Assembly: GCA_037367405.1 (NCBI GenBank)
Contig: JAZKJV010011400.1
Coordinates: forward strand, 62,001 to 126,000
Reading direction: 5' to 3'
Source of the DNA: Ottelia alismoides
Lineage: Eukaryota > Streptophyta > Magnoliopsida > Alismatales > Hydrocharitaceae
DNA: 64,000 nt
The notes beneath the pieces were generated by a model. That model was not told the origin of the DNA, did no database searches, and was given only the letters and a program-made list of their open reading frames with translations. Shown in pieces: positions 38,401 to 45,973 of this stretch (positions are counted from its first letter, which is position 1; the number at the start of each line of letters is the position of its first letter). A program made the translations under genes and the position numbers.

Positions 38401-39251
38401 AAGACATCACCCGCGATTTGTTCGCGCAGGAACTGATCGTAGGGCATATCGCTATTGAACGCGTCGATGACATAGTTGCGATAGCGCCAGGCAGTGGGCA
38501 CCGGATAGTCGGCAGTCTCGCCGGCTGTGTCGGCGTAACGTACCACATCCAACCAATGCCTGGCCCACTTCTCGCCATACTGCGGCGACTCTAGCAAGCG
38601 ATCGATCAGCCTGGCATAGGCATCGGGGGAATCATCCTTTTCGAATGCATCGAGTTCCTGAGGTGTCGGAGGCAAGCCGGTTAGATCATAGGTGGCGCGA
38701 CGAATAAGTGTGCGTTTATCAGCCGGCGAGTGCATGCTCCTGCCATGGGCCGCTTGAGCAGCGGCCATGTGACTGTCGATCGTCGCGTCCGGCCCCTTGG
38801 GCAGTAGCGGCGCAAAGGCCCAGTGCTCGCGGCTGGTAAACTGCTTACTCTTCTCGGGCCAGGGAGCGCCTGCAGCGATCCACTTTTCGAACGCCGCGAT
38901 CTGGTCGCCACGCAGGGCACGCTCTTTCTCGGGTGGCATCGGCGCGATGTCGGCTTCGCGACGCAGCGCTCGGAGAATCAAACTCTCGGCAGGCTTATCC
39001 ACATCGATGGCCGGCCCCGAATCGCCGCCTGCGATCAGCCCTTGCCGTGAATCGACGCGCAGACCACCGGCGACCTTGGCCTTGGCATCCCCATGACACC
39101 GAAAACAGGTCTCGCTCAGAATTGGCCGAATACTATTCTCAAAGAGTTGTTCATGGCTTTCATCGGCCCCCAGGACGCGGTCAAAAACCATGCCTGTCAA
39201 CAGGCACAGGTTGACACCCAGTATCAGGCGAGCAAGCAACGATGTATTCAT
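35421..39251 (-). CDS. PSCyt1-DUF1549-LamG-DUF1553 protein (pair 2)
   Basis: A 1276-residue exported protein, the longest of the three paralogues. Signal peptide (LLARLILGVNLCLLTGMVFD); PSCyt1 with CFRCHG (about residues 35-105); DUF1549 with SPQYGEKWARHWLDVVRYAD and CARCHDHKNDPI (about 165-385). A duplicated insert follows: DMDGDFELQAP near 425 and LDADFELQTP near 670 each begin a LamG/concanavalin-like jelly-roll of about 200 residues. DUF1553 ends the chain (LELARWLTEDTRALTARVMV). The twin jelly-rolls suggest attachment to a polysaccharide. It sits in an operon with the DUF1501 gene downstream. Confidence 0.9.
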   Translation of the reverse strand: MNTSLLARLILGVNLCLLTGMVFDRVLGADESHEQLFENSIRPILSETCFRCHGDAKAKVAGGLRVDSRQGLIAGGDSGPAIDVDKPAESLILRALRREADIAPMPPEKERALRGDQIAAFEKWIAAGAPWPEKSKQFTSREHWAFAPLLPKGPDATIDSHMAAAQAAHGRSMHSPADKRTLIRRATYDLTGLPPTPQELDAFEKDDSPDAYARLIDRLLESPQYGEKWARHWLDVVRYADTAGETADYPVPTAWRYRNYVIDAFNSDMPYDQFLREQIAGDVLAQNTSDPNRYAEQIVATGYLAISRRFGFDSENYHHLTIQDTIDTLGQSVLGLSLGCARCHDHKNDPISMQDYYGLYGIFDSSRYAFPGSEQKQKVRCLMPLVPQKEAAAGWRHFDTQVSQLRRLLESNRQPVPTAVLRSLADMDGDFELQAPAAGGSNGVLVPPWAYTGEVAVTNAAQSPYTNLYAPGKNGVSIAAQPVDGRAYSVEQAIYPKRSAGINTPLYFNLDFRLTDSEQQYGGRHAILLGDDARHPALLIQVDRKSIGLEIAGQLHAVGSVVAGQWINMQLELNPRSQQIVATVGTPESTRQVSIPWNDQAWSIDYVRMARADSGPDINGWPAIEFDNLGLSDQPARPVGSAAPALTDPTLLDQLARQADIEKELNELIGLDADFELQTPETPPSAPWGQGPNSVVKIAARAQSPCQEYFPLGELGVHMPNRGQYDGFGIQLPFNWQADTTESVYTAFDFRCADAAAGGDGSWRYYVGHGPGNSAAVELFFNAHRLYARSDNDRPEVATLAVGKWYQVQVTLNLREKKYRGVLRTLDAAEPTSVEFAGLFAAGWDGNIDYSFIDSYGHIGGVRPALDVDNYALLDKVPGRIDTATRGLSPQLANRRQRVQELKQLVAANKQLLSQEAERLNKLLIDGPFPMAYAVAEGTPHDVPLQLRGEPSSPGEVVPRSFIRVLGGGLPETVEGSGRLELARWLTEDTRALTARVMVNRIWQYHFGRGLVATPNDFGVRGAQPSNPALLDYLADRFIESGWRVKAMHRLIMLSQTYQQSAADQLTGDGAPPPELLVGFARRRLSAEEIRDAILCVSGLLDKAPGQGHAFPAPINWGYTQHGPFAAVYEHRKRSIYLMTQRLKRHPFLALFDGADPNASTALRLGSTVPTQALYFLNDPFVHEASNHWASLIQQQVAQAGGDAELQEPLQIQTAYRTALARFPEPDELGAARDFMQAYREELIATGSCEPQAAPMLALAAWLRALIGSNEFLHID

Positions 39252-39346
39252 GGGTAGGATGTTTCAGGCGGGAGGTGGGAACTGGCAACCTCTAGCATAA
39301 CCCGAAGGCTCAGCCAGGGACACTAGTAGCCTGGCTGCCAGCAGTA

Positions 39347-39425
39347 TTGGTAGCCACTACTGCCAAGTGGTGCAAAGCGTTGATTGCCGCGCCCACCGTC
39401 TGGCGATCTGGCGACGGTGGCTACT
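39347..39425 (+). repeat. Palindromic element A, copy 4 (partial)
   Basis: GGTAGCCACTACTGCCAAGTGGTG followed after 20 bases by CCACCGTC and GACGGTGGCTAC, the two A hairpins, with a short duplication of TCTGGCGA. It lies in the 258-bp gap downstream of the 736-residue protein gene. Confidence 0.7.
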
Positions 39426-39509
39426 CGGCTTGTTCAGAAGCTCGACTGGTAGGTGCTGGCCTCTGGGGCGGGTCGCTCTATGTGCCGTCCAATCATTGTG
39501 TTTGACGGT

Positions 39510-41720
39510 TCACTCTTGTTCGATAAACGGGCGACCGTCGGGGAAAGTTTTGCGATTGTACTTAACCGGCCTGGTCTTGGCCGGCTGGTCGCCGGTGGCT
39601 GGCGTCTCGACCAATTCGCCATCAGCATTAAAGGTTTGGCGCTGCTGGCCGCGAATACGGATCCAGCCAGACATATTGCCTTGTTCATCGTACTGATACT
39701 CGTCCCGCCAGGCGCGAGCGACAGTCGTCGTTGGATCGACATACAGTTTCGGCTCAGCTTCGTAGTCGACCGTTTTGATCCGCAACTGGTCGTCGTAAAC
39801 CCGTTTCTCGTTGCCAGGAAAGTTCAGCGACACAAACGCAGGAGCTGAGTAGTGGACGCCGTTGTGAGCAATAACAGCGATATCCACGCGACTGGATTCC
39901 ATCTTGGAGCCTGGGGTAATCGGAGCTCGTTCGTGGTAAGCGATTCGAAAACGTCGAGCCTCCGCATTGCTCAGAACTTTTTCGACTTTGATCTTCTCTG
40001 GGTCGCCTCGCAATACGATCCAATGATACTCCAGCGGTCGATGATTTAAATCCGAACCGGCCGCCGCGATTACCATCTCGTGCCAGTAGTTCTTCGAATT
40101 GATCATCCGTGCAATCGCAAAAGGCGTATTCAATAGCACTTCGCTGGGCTGCTCGTCAAAATAATCCAGGCCGGGTATGCCCAGCTTTTCTTTCAAAACC
40201 TGCAGCATGACCACTGGCGGCACATCGTCTGGTTTCATCTCATGGGCCATCTCGATCATGCGCGGTAAATCGATGTTGTTGCCATCGAAGACCGTCGGAT
40301 GAGCGGCGCTGGTCAAATAATCATCATCGCTCTGCACTGTCTTCTGACATCGCCGAAAGATCATTTGCAACGTGGGCGCGATAAAGCCGGCTGCCTTCAG
40401 CTTCTCTTTGGTCTCCGGCTGCATAGCTGCTGACGTTGCGGCTAAAGATTCCAACAGCGGCTGATCGCTGCCGCTTGAGCCTTGCGAGATCAGGAAGTAC
40501 GGGGTATTGGCAAAGTAAGTATCACCCCAGCCAACTCCATCGGCTCTGCCCGGGTCATAGTCTTGATGCTCGGGATAAACGTACAAGTGGTTGTGCGTAA
40601 AATGTTGTGTGACTATCTCAGCTCCATTAGTGCTGGTCAAAATCAATCGTGGCATACTGCGCCAAAACGGCGACCCGGTGACGGCTGTCGAAGAGTTACC
40701 GATCACGATGCAGCGCTGGGCAGTGATCTCGGACGGATCGCGCGGCCGCAAGTCCGGGGTATTGGACGCAGCAGGCGGCACGGCCGCGCTACTGGCCTCG
40801 GTGTTATTGTTCCCGGAATCTGATTTTTCAGCGCGCCCCTGTGGCGAGTCTGGCTTCTTCGGTCGCGCATCGAAGAACAAGAACAGGCGTTGAGGGCCGT
40901 TGTCAAACTGGCGTTTCTGGACCTCAGGGCCGAACCGGATGGGACTCAATTGCGGAAACTTGGCCAGGTTCAAATTGGAGTGCAGTCGATCGTGATTGTC
41001 GTATAGGTCACCGACATTGCCTGAAGCGGTACCAGCCGCTTCCCATTCCATGATTTTGTCGCCCCAGGCGCCGGTGGCCCCAATGGCCAGACGATCCTGG
41101 CCGCTGCCTGAGGCTGCGACAAAGACCTGCATGACCTTGCCGTTCCACAACATGTTGGGACTGTCGACTTTGATGGCTGCGTTGAGGCTGGGGGCGATGG
41201 TGACCTGGTACTTCCAGCCCAATGGTTCTGGCAGCGGCGGGTCGTCGCAAGACTTGAGAATCTCTTGGAACTCGGGCAACGAGCGCAAAGCGGCCAGGTC
41301 TTCGTCGCTAGCCATTTGTTGTCGCTGACGAAAACCCAACTTGACAGCCGCTCGTAACATGTCGAGCGCCTCATCTTTATCGCCCAAGAGGGCATAGGCG
41401 CAGGCCAGGTTATACACCGAAGCCATGTCATGTGGTACACGCAATACGTTTTGACGAAACAGCAGTTTAGCGCTGCCATATTGCCCGGAACGCAACATCT
41501 GAATGCCACGCGCTTGATCGATCGTTTGCTGCAACAAGATACCAGGCAGATCGAGCACATTAGGTGGATCAGTACCACGGACCGGCACGGCTATCGACCA
41601 CACCATGATCCCGGCCATGACCATGCTCGCCCAACCGATTTTGATGGCCGGCAACCGTGACCGGTGGCCGTGCCAACCGCTGCTTGCTGGTCGAGCCGTT
41701 CTTATTGCGTAAGGGTCCAT
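39510..41720 (-). CDS. Exported TPR-containing protein, unknown
   Basis: A 736-residue protein with a hydrophobic N-terminal segment (MVMAGIMVWSIAVPVRG) after a long basic leader, so either a signal peptide or an anchor. Residues about 60-130 hold TPR-like helices (GIQMLRSGQYGSAKLLFRQN, ACAYALLGDKDEALDMLRAA). The centre has a low-complexity Pro/Ser/Asn linker near 300-340. The rest is strand-rich with no recognised domain. The start codon is uncertain; no strong ribosome site is seen. It is divergent from the amidohydrolase gene. Confidence 0.75.
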   Translation of the reverse strand: MDPYAIRTARPASSGWHGHRSRLPAIKIGWASMVMAGIMVWSIAVPVRGTDPPNVLDLPGILLQQTIDQARGIQMLRSGQYGSAKLLFRQNVLRVPHDMASVYNLACAYALLGDKDEALDMLRAAVKLGFRQRQQMASDEDLAALRSLPEFQEILKSCDDPPLPEPLGWKYQVTIAPSLNAAIKVDSPNMLWNGKVMQVFVAASGSGQDRLAIGATGAWGDKIMEWEAAGTASGNVGDLYDNHDRLHSNLNLAKFPQLSPIRFGPEVQKRQFDNGPQRLFLFFDARPKKPDSPQGRAEKSDSGNNNTEASSAAVPPAASNTPDLRPRDPSEITAQRCIVIGNSSTAVTGSPFWRSMPRLILTSTNGAEIVTQHFTHNHLYVYPEHQDYDPGRADGVGWGDTYFANTPYFLISQGSSGSDQPLLESLAATSAAMQPETKEKLKAAGFIAPTLQMIFRRCQKTVQSDDDYLTSAAHPTVFDGNNIDLPRMIEMAHEMKPDDVPPVVMLQVLKEKLGIPGLDYFDEQPSEVLLNTPFAIARMINSKNYWHEMVIAAAGSDLNHRPLEYHWIVLRGDPEKIKVEKVLSNAEARRFRIAYHERAPITPGSKMESSRVDIAVIAHNGVHYSAPAFVSLNFPGNEKRVYDDQLRIKTVDYEAEPKLYVDPTTTVARAWRDEYQYDEQGNMSGWIRIRGQQRQTFNADGELVETPATGDQPAKTRPVKYNRKTFPDGRPFIEQE

Positions 41721-41963
41721 CCGGTGGTTACACCTGTATCTGGCAGTAGTGGGCCGATGGGTCCAGGCACGTGGAAACGTTTACGTGCATATCAAACCGT
41801 CGCGGCCAATTCTACCGTGGCCAACAACTGGCTGCCAACAACGCGCCTGGCCGCATGAATGATTTGGTTACTCGAATTAGACGAGCAAACCGTATTCTGT
41901 CGCAGTTGCGTCGTGTAGATTGTAGCCTCCACCCCATACCCACTTCTCCCAGGAGTCAACAAC

Positions 41964-42935
41964 ATGCAACGTCGCGATTTTCTGGCACTATCAGCCGCCA
42001 CCTGTGCGGCTACAAGCTTGCCTAAGCTGGCGCAAGCTCAAACGCCTCAAGACCAATCGCCGATCATCGACACTCATCAGCACCTTTGGGATCTGAAGCA
42101 GTTTACACCGCCGTGGTTAGGCGGCGCACCGGCTGCTGTCGCCGCCAAACATGATATCGACGATTACAGAGCAGCGACCTCCGGATTGAACGTGGTCAAA
42201 GCGATCTATATGGAGGTTGATGTGGCGGTGGCTGATCAAAACAAAGAAGCCGACTTCGTGCTCGACTTGATCCAGCGTCAAAAGGCACCGACTGTAGCGG
42301 CAGTTATATCGGGCCGGCCAGGCTCCAGCGAGTTTGCCGCTTACATGCAGCGTTTCCGCAGCCAGCCAGCCATCAAAGGTGTGCGTCAAGTCTTGCATGC
42401 CGACTCAGCCCAGGCCGGCCTGTGCCTGGATACTCAGTTCGTAAAATCAATCCAACTGCTGGGGGAGATGGGTAAGAGCTTTGATCTGTGCATGCGGCCG
42501 ACAGAACTGGCAGACGGGGCCAAACTAGTGCAACAATGTCCGCAAACACGTTTCATTGTCGATCATTGCGGCAACGCGGATCCTCATGCTTGGGGTAAAG
42601 GCGATCGAAAGACAAAACCTTCGCATACAGTCGACCAATGGAAGAAAGACATGGCAGCCCTGGCCAGTCATACCAACGTGGTCTGCAAAATCTCAGGCAT
42701 CGTCGCCCGCATGCCCGAAGGTTGGAAGAGCGATGACCTGGCCCCAGCCATCAATTATTGCCTGGATACATTCGGCCCAGATCGAGTGATGTTTGCTGGA
42801 GACTGGCCCGTATGCAAGATCGGAGCCACCTTTGCCCAATGGGTCCAGGGACTGAAAGAAATCGTGGCCAGCCGACCAGCCGAGGCACAAAAGAAACTAT
42901 TCCATGACAACGCGGCCGCATTCTACGGCGTATAA
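41964..42935 (+). CDS. Exported amidohydrolase (lactonase-like)
   Basis: A 323-residue TIM-barrel hydrolase of the amidohydrolase-2 family. It has a twin-arginine-like signal (MQRRDFLALSAATCAATSL). Metal and active-site landmarks: IIDTHQHLWDL near residue 35, FIVDHCGNADPHAW near 200 and VMFAGDWPVCKIG near 276. This pattern is typical of L-fuconolactonase and related sugar-lactone or dicarboxylate-lactone hydrolases, but the substrate cannot be read from sequence. AGGAG lies 9 bases ahead of the ATG. Element A2 begins about 20 bp after the stop. Confidence 0.85.
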   Translation: MQRRDFLALSAATCAATSLPKLAQAQTPQDQSPIIDTHQHLWDLKQFTPPWLGGAPAAVAAKHDIDDYRAATSGLNVVKAIYMEVDVAVADQNKEADFVLDLIQRQKAPTVAAVISGRPGSSEFAAYMQRFRSQPAIKGVRQVLHADSAQAGLCLDTQFVKSIQLLGEMGKSFDLCMRPTELADGAKLVQQCPQTRFIVDHCGNADPHAWGKGDRKTKPSHTVDQWKKDMAALASHTNVVCKISGIVARMPEGWKSDDLAPAINYCLDTFGPDRVMFAGDWPVCKIGATFAQWVQGLKEIVASRPAEAQKKLFHDNAAAFYGV

Positions 42936-42955
42936 GGAGCAGGAGGGCGAGGTTG

Positions 42956-43063
42956 GATGAAGTCTTCGTAGCCACCGCTGCCAAGCGGTGGAGAACGTTA
43001 ACTTTCGCGTCCACCGTCTGGCTACGGTGGCTACGCAGCTTACCAAGTGGCGCTGTTCAATTA
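42956..43063 (+). repeat. Palindromic element A, copy 2
   Basis: It carries both hairpins (CCACCGCTGCCAAGCGGTGG and CCACCGTCTGGCTACGGTGG) and the right terminal arm CCAAGTGGCGCTGTTC. The left terminal arm is missing, replaced by the end of the amidohydrolase gene region. It is nearly identical to copy 3 over about 100 bases. Confidence 0.85.
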
Positions 43064-43168
43064 GTTCAGGTGTAAAGTAATCACGGCACGTCCGGTTGGA
43101 CATCGGGAAGCAGAGCTTCGTTAGGCGGAAAGGTTTGCACAAGGACATAGCGCCGGCGGACAGACGCT

Positions 43169-44455
43169 CTACAGGCTGTGTCCGTCTACCGCTTCGCTCG
43201 AATGCACTTGGAATGGTTGGTAGCCCAGCATTTCAATGTGCCAAGGGCCATGGGCACGGTAATGGATGCCACGCCAGTTTACTTGTCGAGCGAGCATGCA
43301 TGTCACTAATGCATAGGTGTAAACCCATTGCGTGACCAGAATCGATAAAGTGAATTGCCCTAGCGAAGCAGCCATGTGAGGCTCAGGCGATTCGCCTCGA
43401 GCGCGCAGGATGGCATCCACGGCTGACTTCAGCGGCACCAGCAAGGCTGTCAACAGTATCTGGTAAACAACCATCAGTCCGGCAGCCATAGCAGCCGATA
43501 CCCAGTTGGCCGAAACTAGCCAGGCAATCACCATCGCCCATCCCCAAACGAGCAGCCCTGCTGAACTCAGGCCATGGATCACCACGGCAAACCACAATGG
43601 ATGATAGAATCGCGCTGTCAGTAATTGACGTCGCAGCCAGGGTACCATGCCGGCGAAGTCGCAGTCCTCGCGATTGACCATGATCAGTCCCGGCACAAAT
43701 TCCAATCGCTGGCCAATCGGTGCGAGCTGTCGCGCGGTCATCGTGTCTTCGCACAGCGCCAGCTTCCAATGCTTCAGCAGTTCAGCCTTGCGAATACTGG
43801 CCACCTTGAAGGCCAAGGTACCACCCCAAGCGATACGGTAGTGGTACATCTGCACAATAGCGGCCGCGTTCCAGGATCGCCGGGTCAGCGCGGCCAACCG
43901 AGGTTGATCAGGTATGTACCAGCGATTGCCGGTCGCCGCGCCGACGTTGGGATCTTGCAGAGCCGTCGCTAACTGTCGAAGCCAGGTGCGATGCGGGATC
44001 ACATCGGCATCCAGCAGGGCCACTATCTCGCGACCCGTGCGAGCTCCGAGTTGGCTTTCGTCGTATATCCAATCCGACTCGATTGCTTGAGCCAGGCTCG
44101 AGCACTTCAAACTGCACGTTGTAAGTGGTTCCTTTAAGAACACGATCTCATATCGATCAAACGCATGTTCAGCCAATGCAGCCTGGAGGATCGGCAGTGC
44201 GGGGTCTGCTGAATGATCAACCACAAAGCGTACGTGATAGCGAGGATAATCTTGAGTAACCAGACCCGCGATGCAGCGGCCCAGAAACGGATCGCCACCG
44301 CGCAAACACAGAATGACCAAGGCCTCAGGTGCCGAGTCATTATCGATAAGCGGCTGTGGCCACCGTCGAAGTCGCGCTACAAATGCGAAGACCAGGACGG
44401 CTTGGGGTAGCCAGGCTAAAAACAGGGCAATCGCCAAGATCCAGAGCAAGGTCAT
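43169..44455 (-). CDS. Family 2 glycosyltransferase (GT21-like)
   Basis: A 428-residue membrane glycosyltransferase, last of a four-gene minus-strand cluster. It has an N-terminal membrane anchor (LLWILAIALFLAWLPQAVLV), the GT-A nucleotide region VILCLRGGDPFLGRCIAGL, the metal motif ALLDADVIP, an acceptor-site motif CEDTMTAR, and an RRQLLTAR motif in the place of the Q/RxxRW box. Two or three C-terminal membrane segments follow. The layout matches ceramide-glucosyltransferase-like processive or lipid-glycosylating enzymes. Context with an acyltransferase and an RND exporter supports sugar transfer to a lipid. The TAG stop lies in a short CAGACGCTCTAC repeat. Confidence 0.85.
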   Translation of the reverse strand: MTLLWILAIALFLAWLPQAVLVFAFVARLRRWPQPLIDNDSAPEALVILCLRGGDPFLGRCIAGLVTQDYPRYHVRFVVDHSADPALPILQAALAEHAFDRYEIVFLKEPLTTCSLKCSSLAQAIESDWIYDESQLGARTGREIVALLDADVIPHRTWLRQLATALQDPNVGAATGNRWYIPDQPRLAALTRRSWNAAAIVQMYHYRIAWGGTLAFKVASIRKAELLKHWKLALCEDTMTARQLAPIGQRLEFVPGLIMVNREDCDFAGMVPWLRRQLLTARFYHPLWFAVVIHGLSSAGLLVWGWAMVIAWLVSANWVSAAMAAGLMVVYQILLTALLVPLKSAVDAILRARGESPEPHMAASLGQFTLSILVTQWVYTYALVTCMLARQVNWRGIHYRAHGPWHIEMLGYQPFQVHSSEAVDGHSL

Positions 44456-44584
44456 TAGTTACGAACCGTGAAAAAATAAATGATGGGACTCACTGTGCAG
44501 CAGAAAAACAGACAAAACCACGGCCGCTGTCTCCGGCTGCATAGGGATACAAACTCATATTCTTGCGATCAATCCGGCATCGAT

Positions 44585-45973
44585 TTAAGGCTCCGCAGCC
44601 ATCTCCCGAACTTGATCTGGCTGCAGACGCTTTCGCAAACATGCCATCATCGATTCCGCTTGATTGTCAGTAATGTATTGAGAATCATATCGCAGCGCGA
44701 GCGTCAATCGGCCAGCATACTGCACCGCCGTAATAGCCAGTCGCATCATAGGAGCCACCGGGGCCAGTACCTGGCAACTCTCCAGCCGCAAATCACCTTG
44801 GCTTATGTGACCGCTCGCGGTGCGCAAAGTTGATTCACTGAAGATTCGTGCCATGTTGGAAAAGACAAATGACGTCTGGCAACGCGTAGAATGCTCGCTA
44901 CTGCGACCATCAGCCGATCCCAAACGCAGCGTGAAAAGTTTCTTGATCCACAGCGAGAAGATAAAGATAAAAGCCAGCCGATGACGTTTGATGAGAGCCA
45001 TTTCTTGATGTACGCTCTGCAGCAACTGTTGCCCATCAGCTATCTGCCGGCCCGTGCGATCCAGGAATACACAACTGACGACATTGCAGGCTGGTAGTGG
45101 TGGAGCTTTGGGGTCGCGCAAGCTCATCGGCACCATCATGCGCAGCCACTGGCTATCGCTGCCCCCATGCTCGCGATGGAACTGATCCATCGTCTGAAAC
45201 ACGGCGGTGGCCAGCAGATCATTGACCGTCACTGCTTGCTCGCGCGCCAGTTGCTTGAGCCGCTCGGCTTGCGGAGGTTCGAACTCGATCGCACAAACAC
45301 TAATGACACCCGGCTGCGGCGGATCGGTCGACGTGGACGACGCCTGCGGACCACCGATCGGAGTTGGCTGACGCATCAAAAATTGTCGCACTCCAGCCAG
45401 GCCGATGAACTGTCCGGGAACCAGGCGTAGCAATCTCGGCAGGTTCAATCCGAAACGATTCCGCTGGGCCAACTGTTCCAGCAAGCTGCGTCGATCCGCT
45501 GGCGCATTCTCAGGCTGGCCACCCAGGAGTCGCAATAGATCTTCCACTAGCGTTAAACAACCGAGACCATCGGCCAACGCGTGATGCACTTGCATGAACA
45601 ACACACAACCTGTCTCGGCCTGCTCAGGCTGGTGATAAACATCGACAACGATACCCACCTGCTGCGTCAGGTCCAGTCGCGCCAGGGCCGGCCAGGGTGG
45701 CGCAGCGACCAGATGCCAGTTAACTTGTGGTTGAGCACCAGCCAACAAACGCCACCACAGCTTGAAACGTCGGCGGACCAGGCGCGCTTGCAGAAGCGGA
45801 TGCCGTTCCACAAGAGCGGCAAGCGCAGTTTGTAGCTTCGCCTTTTCGATGCGCTGCGACAACACGAGCCGCACGCAGATCGCACATGGATAGTGCCAGC
45901 TATCCTGCGATAACATCAACTCCTCAAAGGCCGTACAACGCAACCATGCCTGGCTCGCATCCCCGGACCTCAT
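44585..45973 (-). CDS. Condensation/WS-DGAT-like acyltransferase
   Basis: A 462-residue protein of the CoA-dependent acyltransferase superfamily. The N-terminus is FEELMLSQDSWHYPCAICVR, followed by LVERHPLLQARL and the catalytic HHALADG (HHxxxDG) near residue 133. The sequence AVTVNDLLATAVFQTMDQF, near 250, marks the second subdomain. Relatives include wax-ester/diacylglycerol synthases, PapA-type acyltransferases and free-standing condensation domains. Its ATG overlaps the stop of the RND exporter gene by 4 bp (ATGA), so the two are translationally coupled. It probably esterifies a lipid or glycolipid handled by the exporter. Confidence 0.82.
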   Translation of the reverse strand: MRSGDASQAWLRCTAFEELMLSQDSWHYPCAICVRLVLSQRIEKAKLQTALAALVERHPLLQARLVRRRFKLWWRLLAGAQPQVNWHLVAAPPWPALARLDLTQQVGIVVDVYHQPEQAETGCVLFMQVHHALADGLGCLTLVEDLLRLLGGQPENAPADRRSLLEQLAQRNRFGLNLPRLLRLVPGQFIGLAGVRQFLMRQPTPIGGPQASSTSTDPPQPGVISVCAIEFEPPQAERLKQLAREQAVTVNDLLATAVFQTMDQFHREHGGSDSQWLRMMVPMSLRDPKAPPLPACNVVSCVFLDRTGRQIADGQQLLQSVHQEMALIKRHRLAFIFIFSLWIKKLFTLRLGSADGRSSEHSTRCQTSFVFSNMARIFSESTLRTASGHISQGDLRLESCQVLAPVAPMMRLAITAVQYAGRLTLALRYDSQYITDNQAESMMACLRKRLQPDQVREMAAEP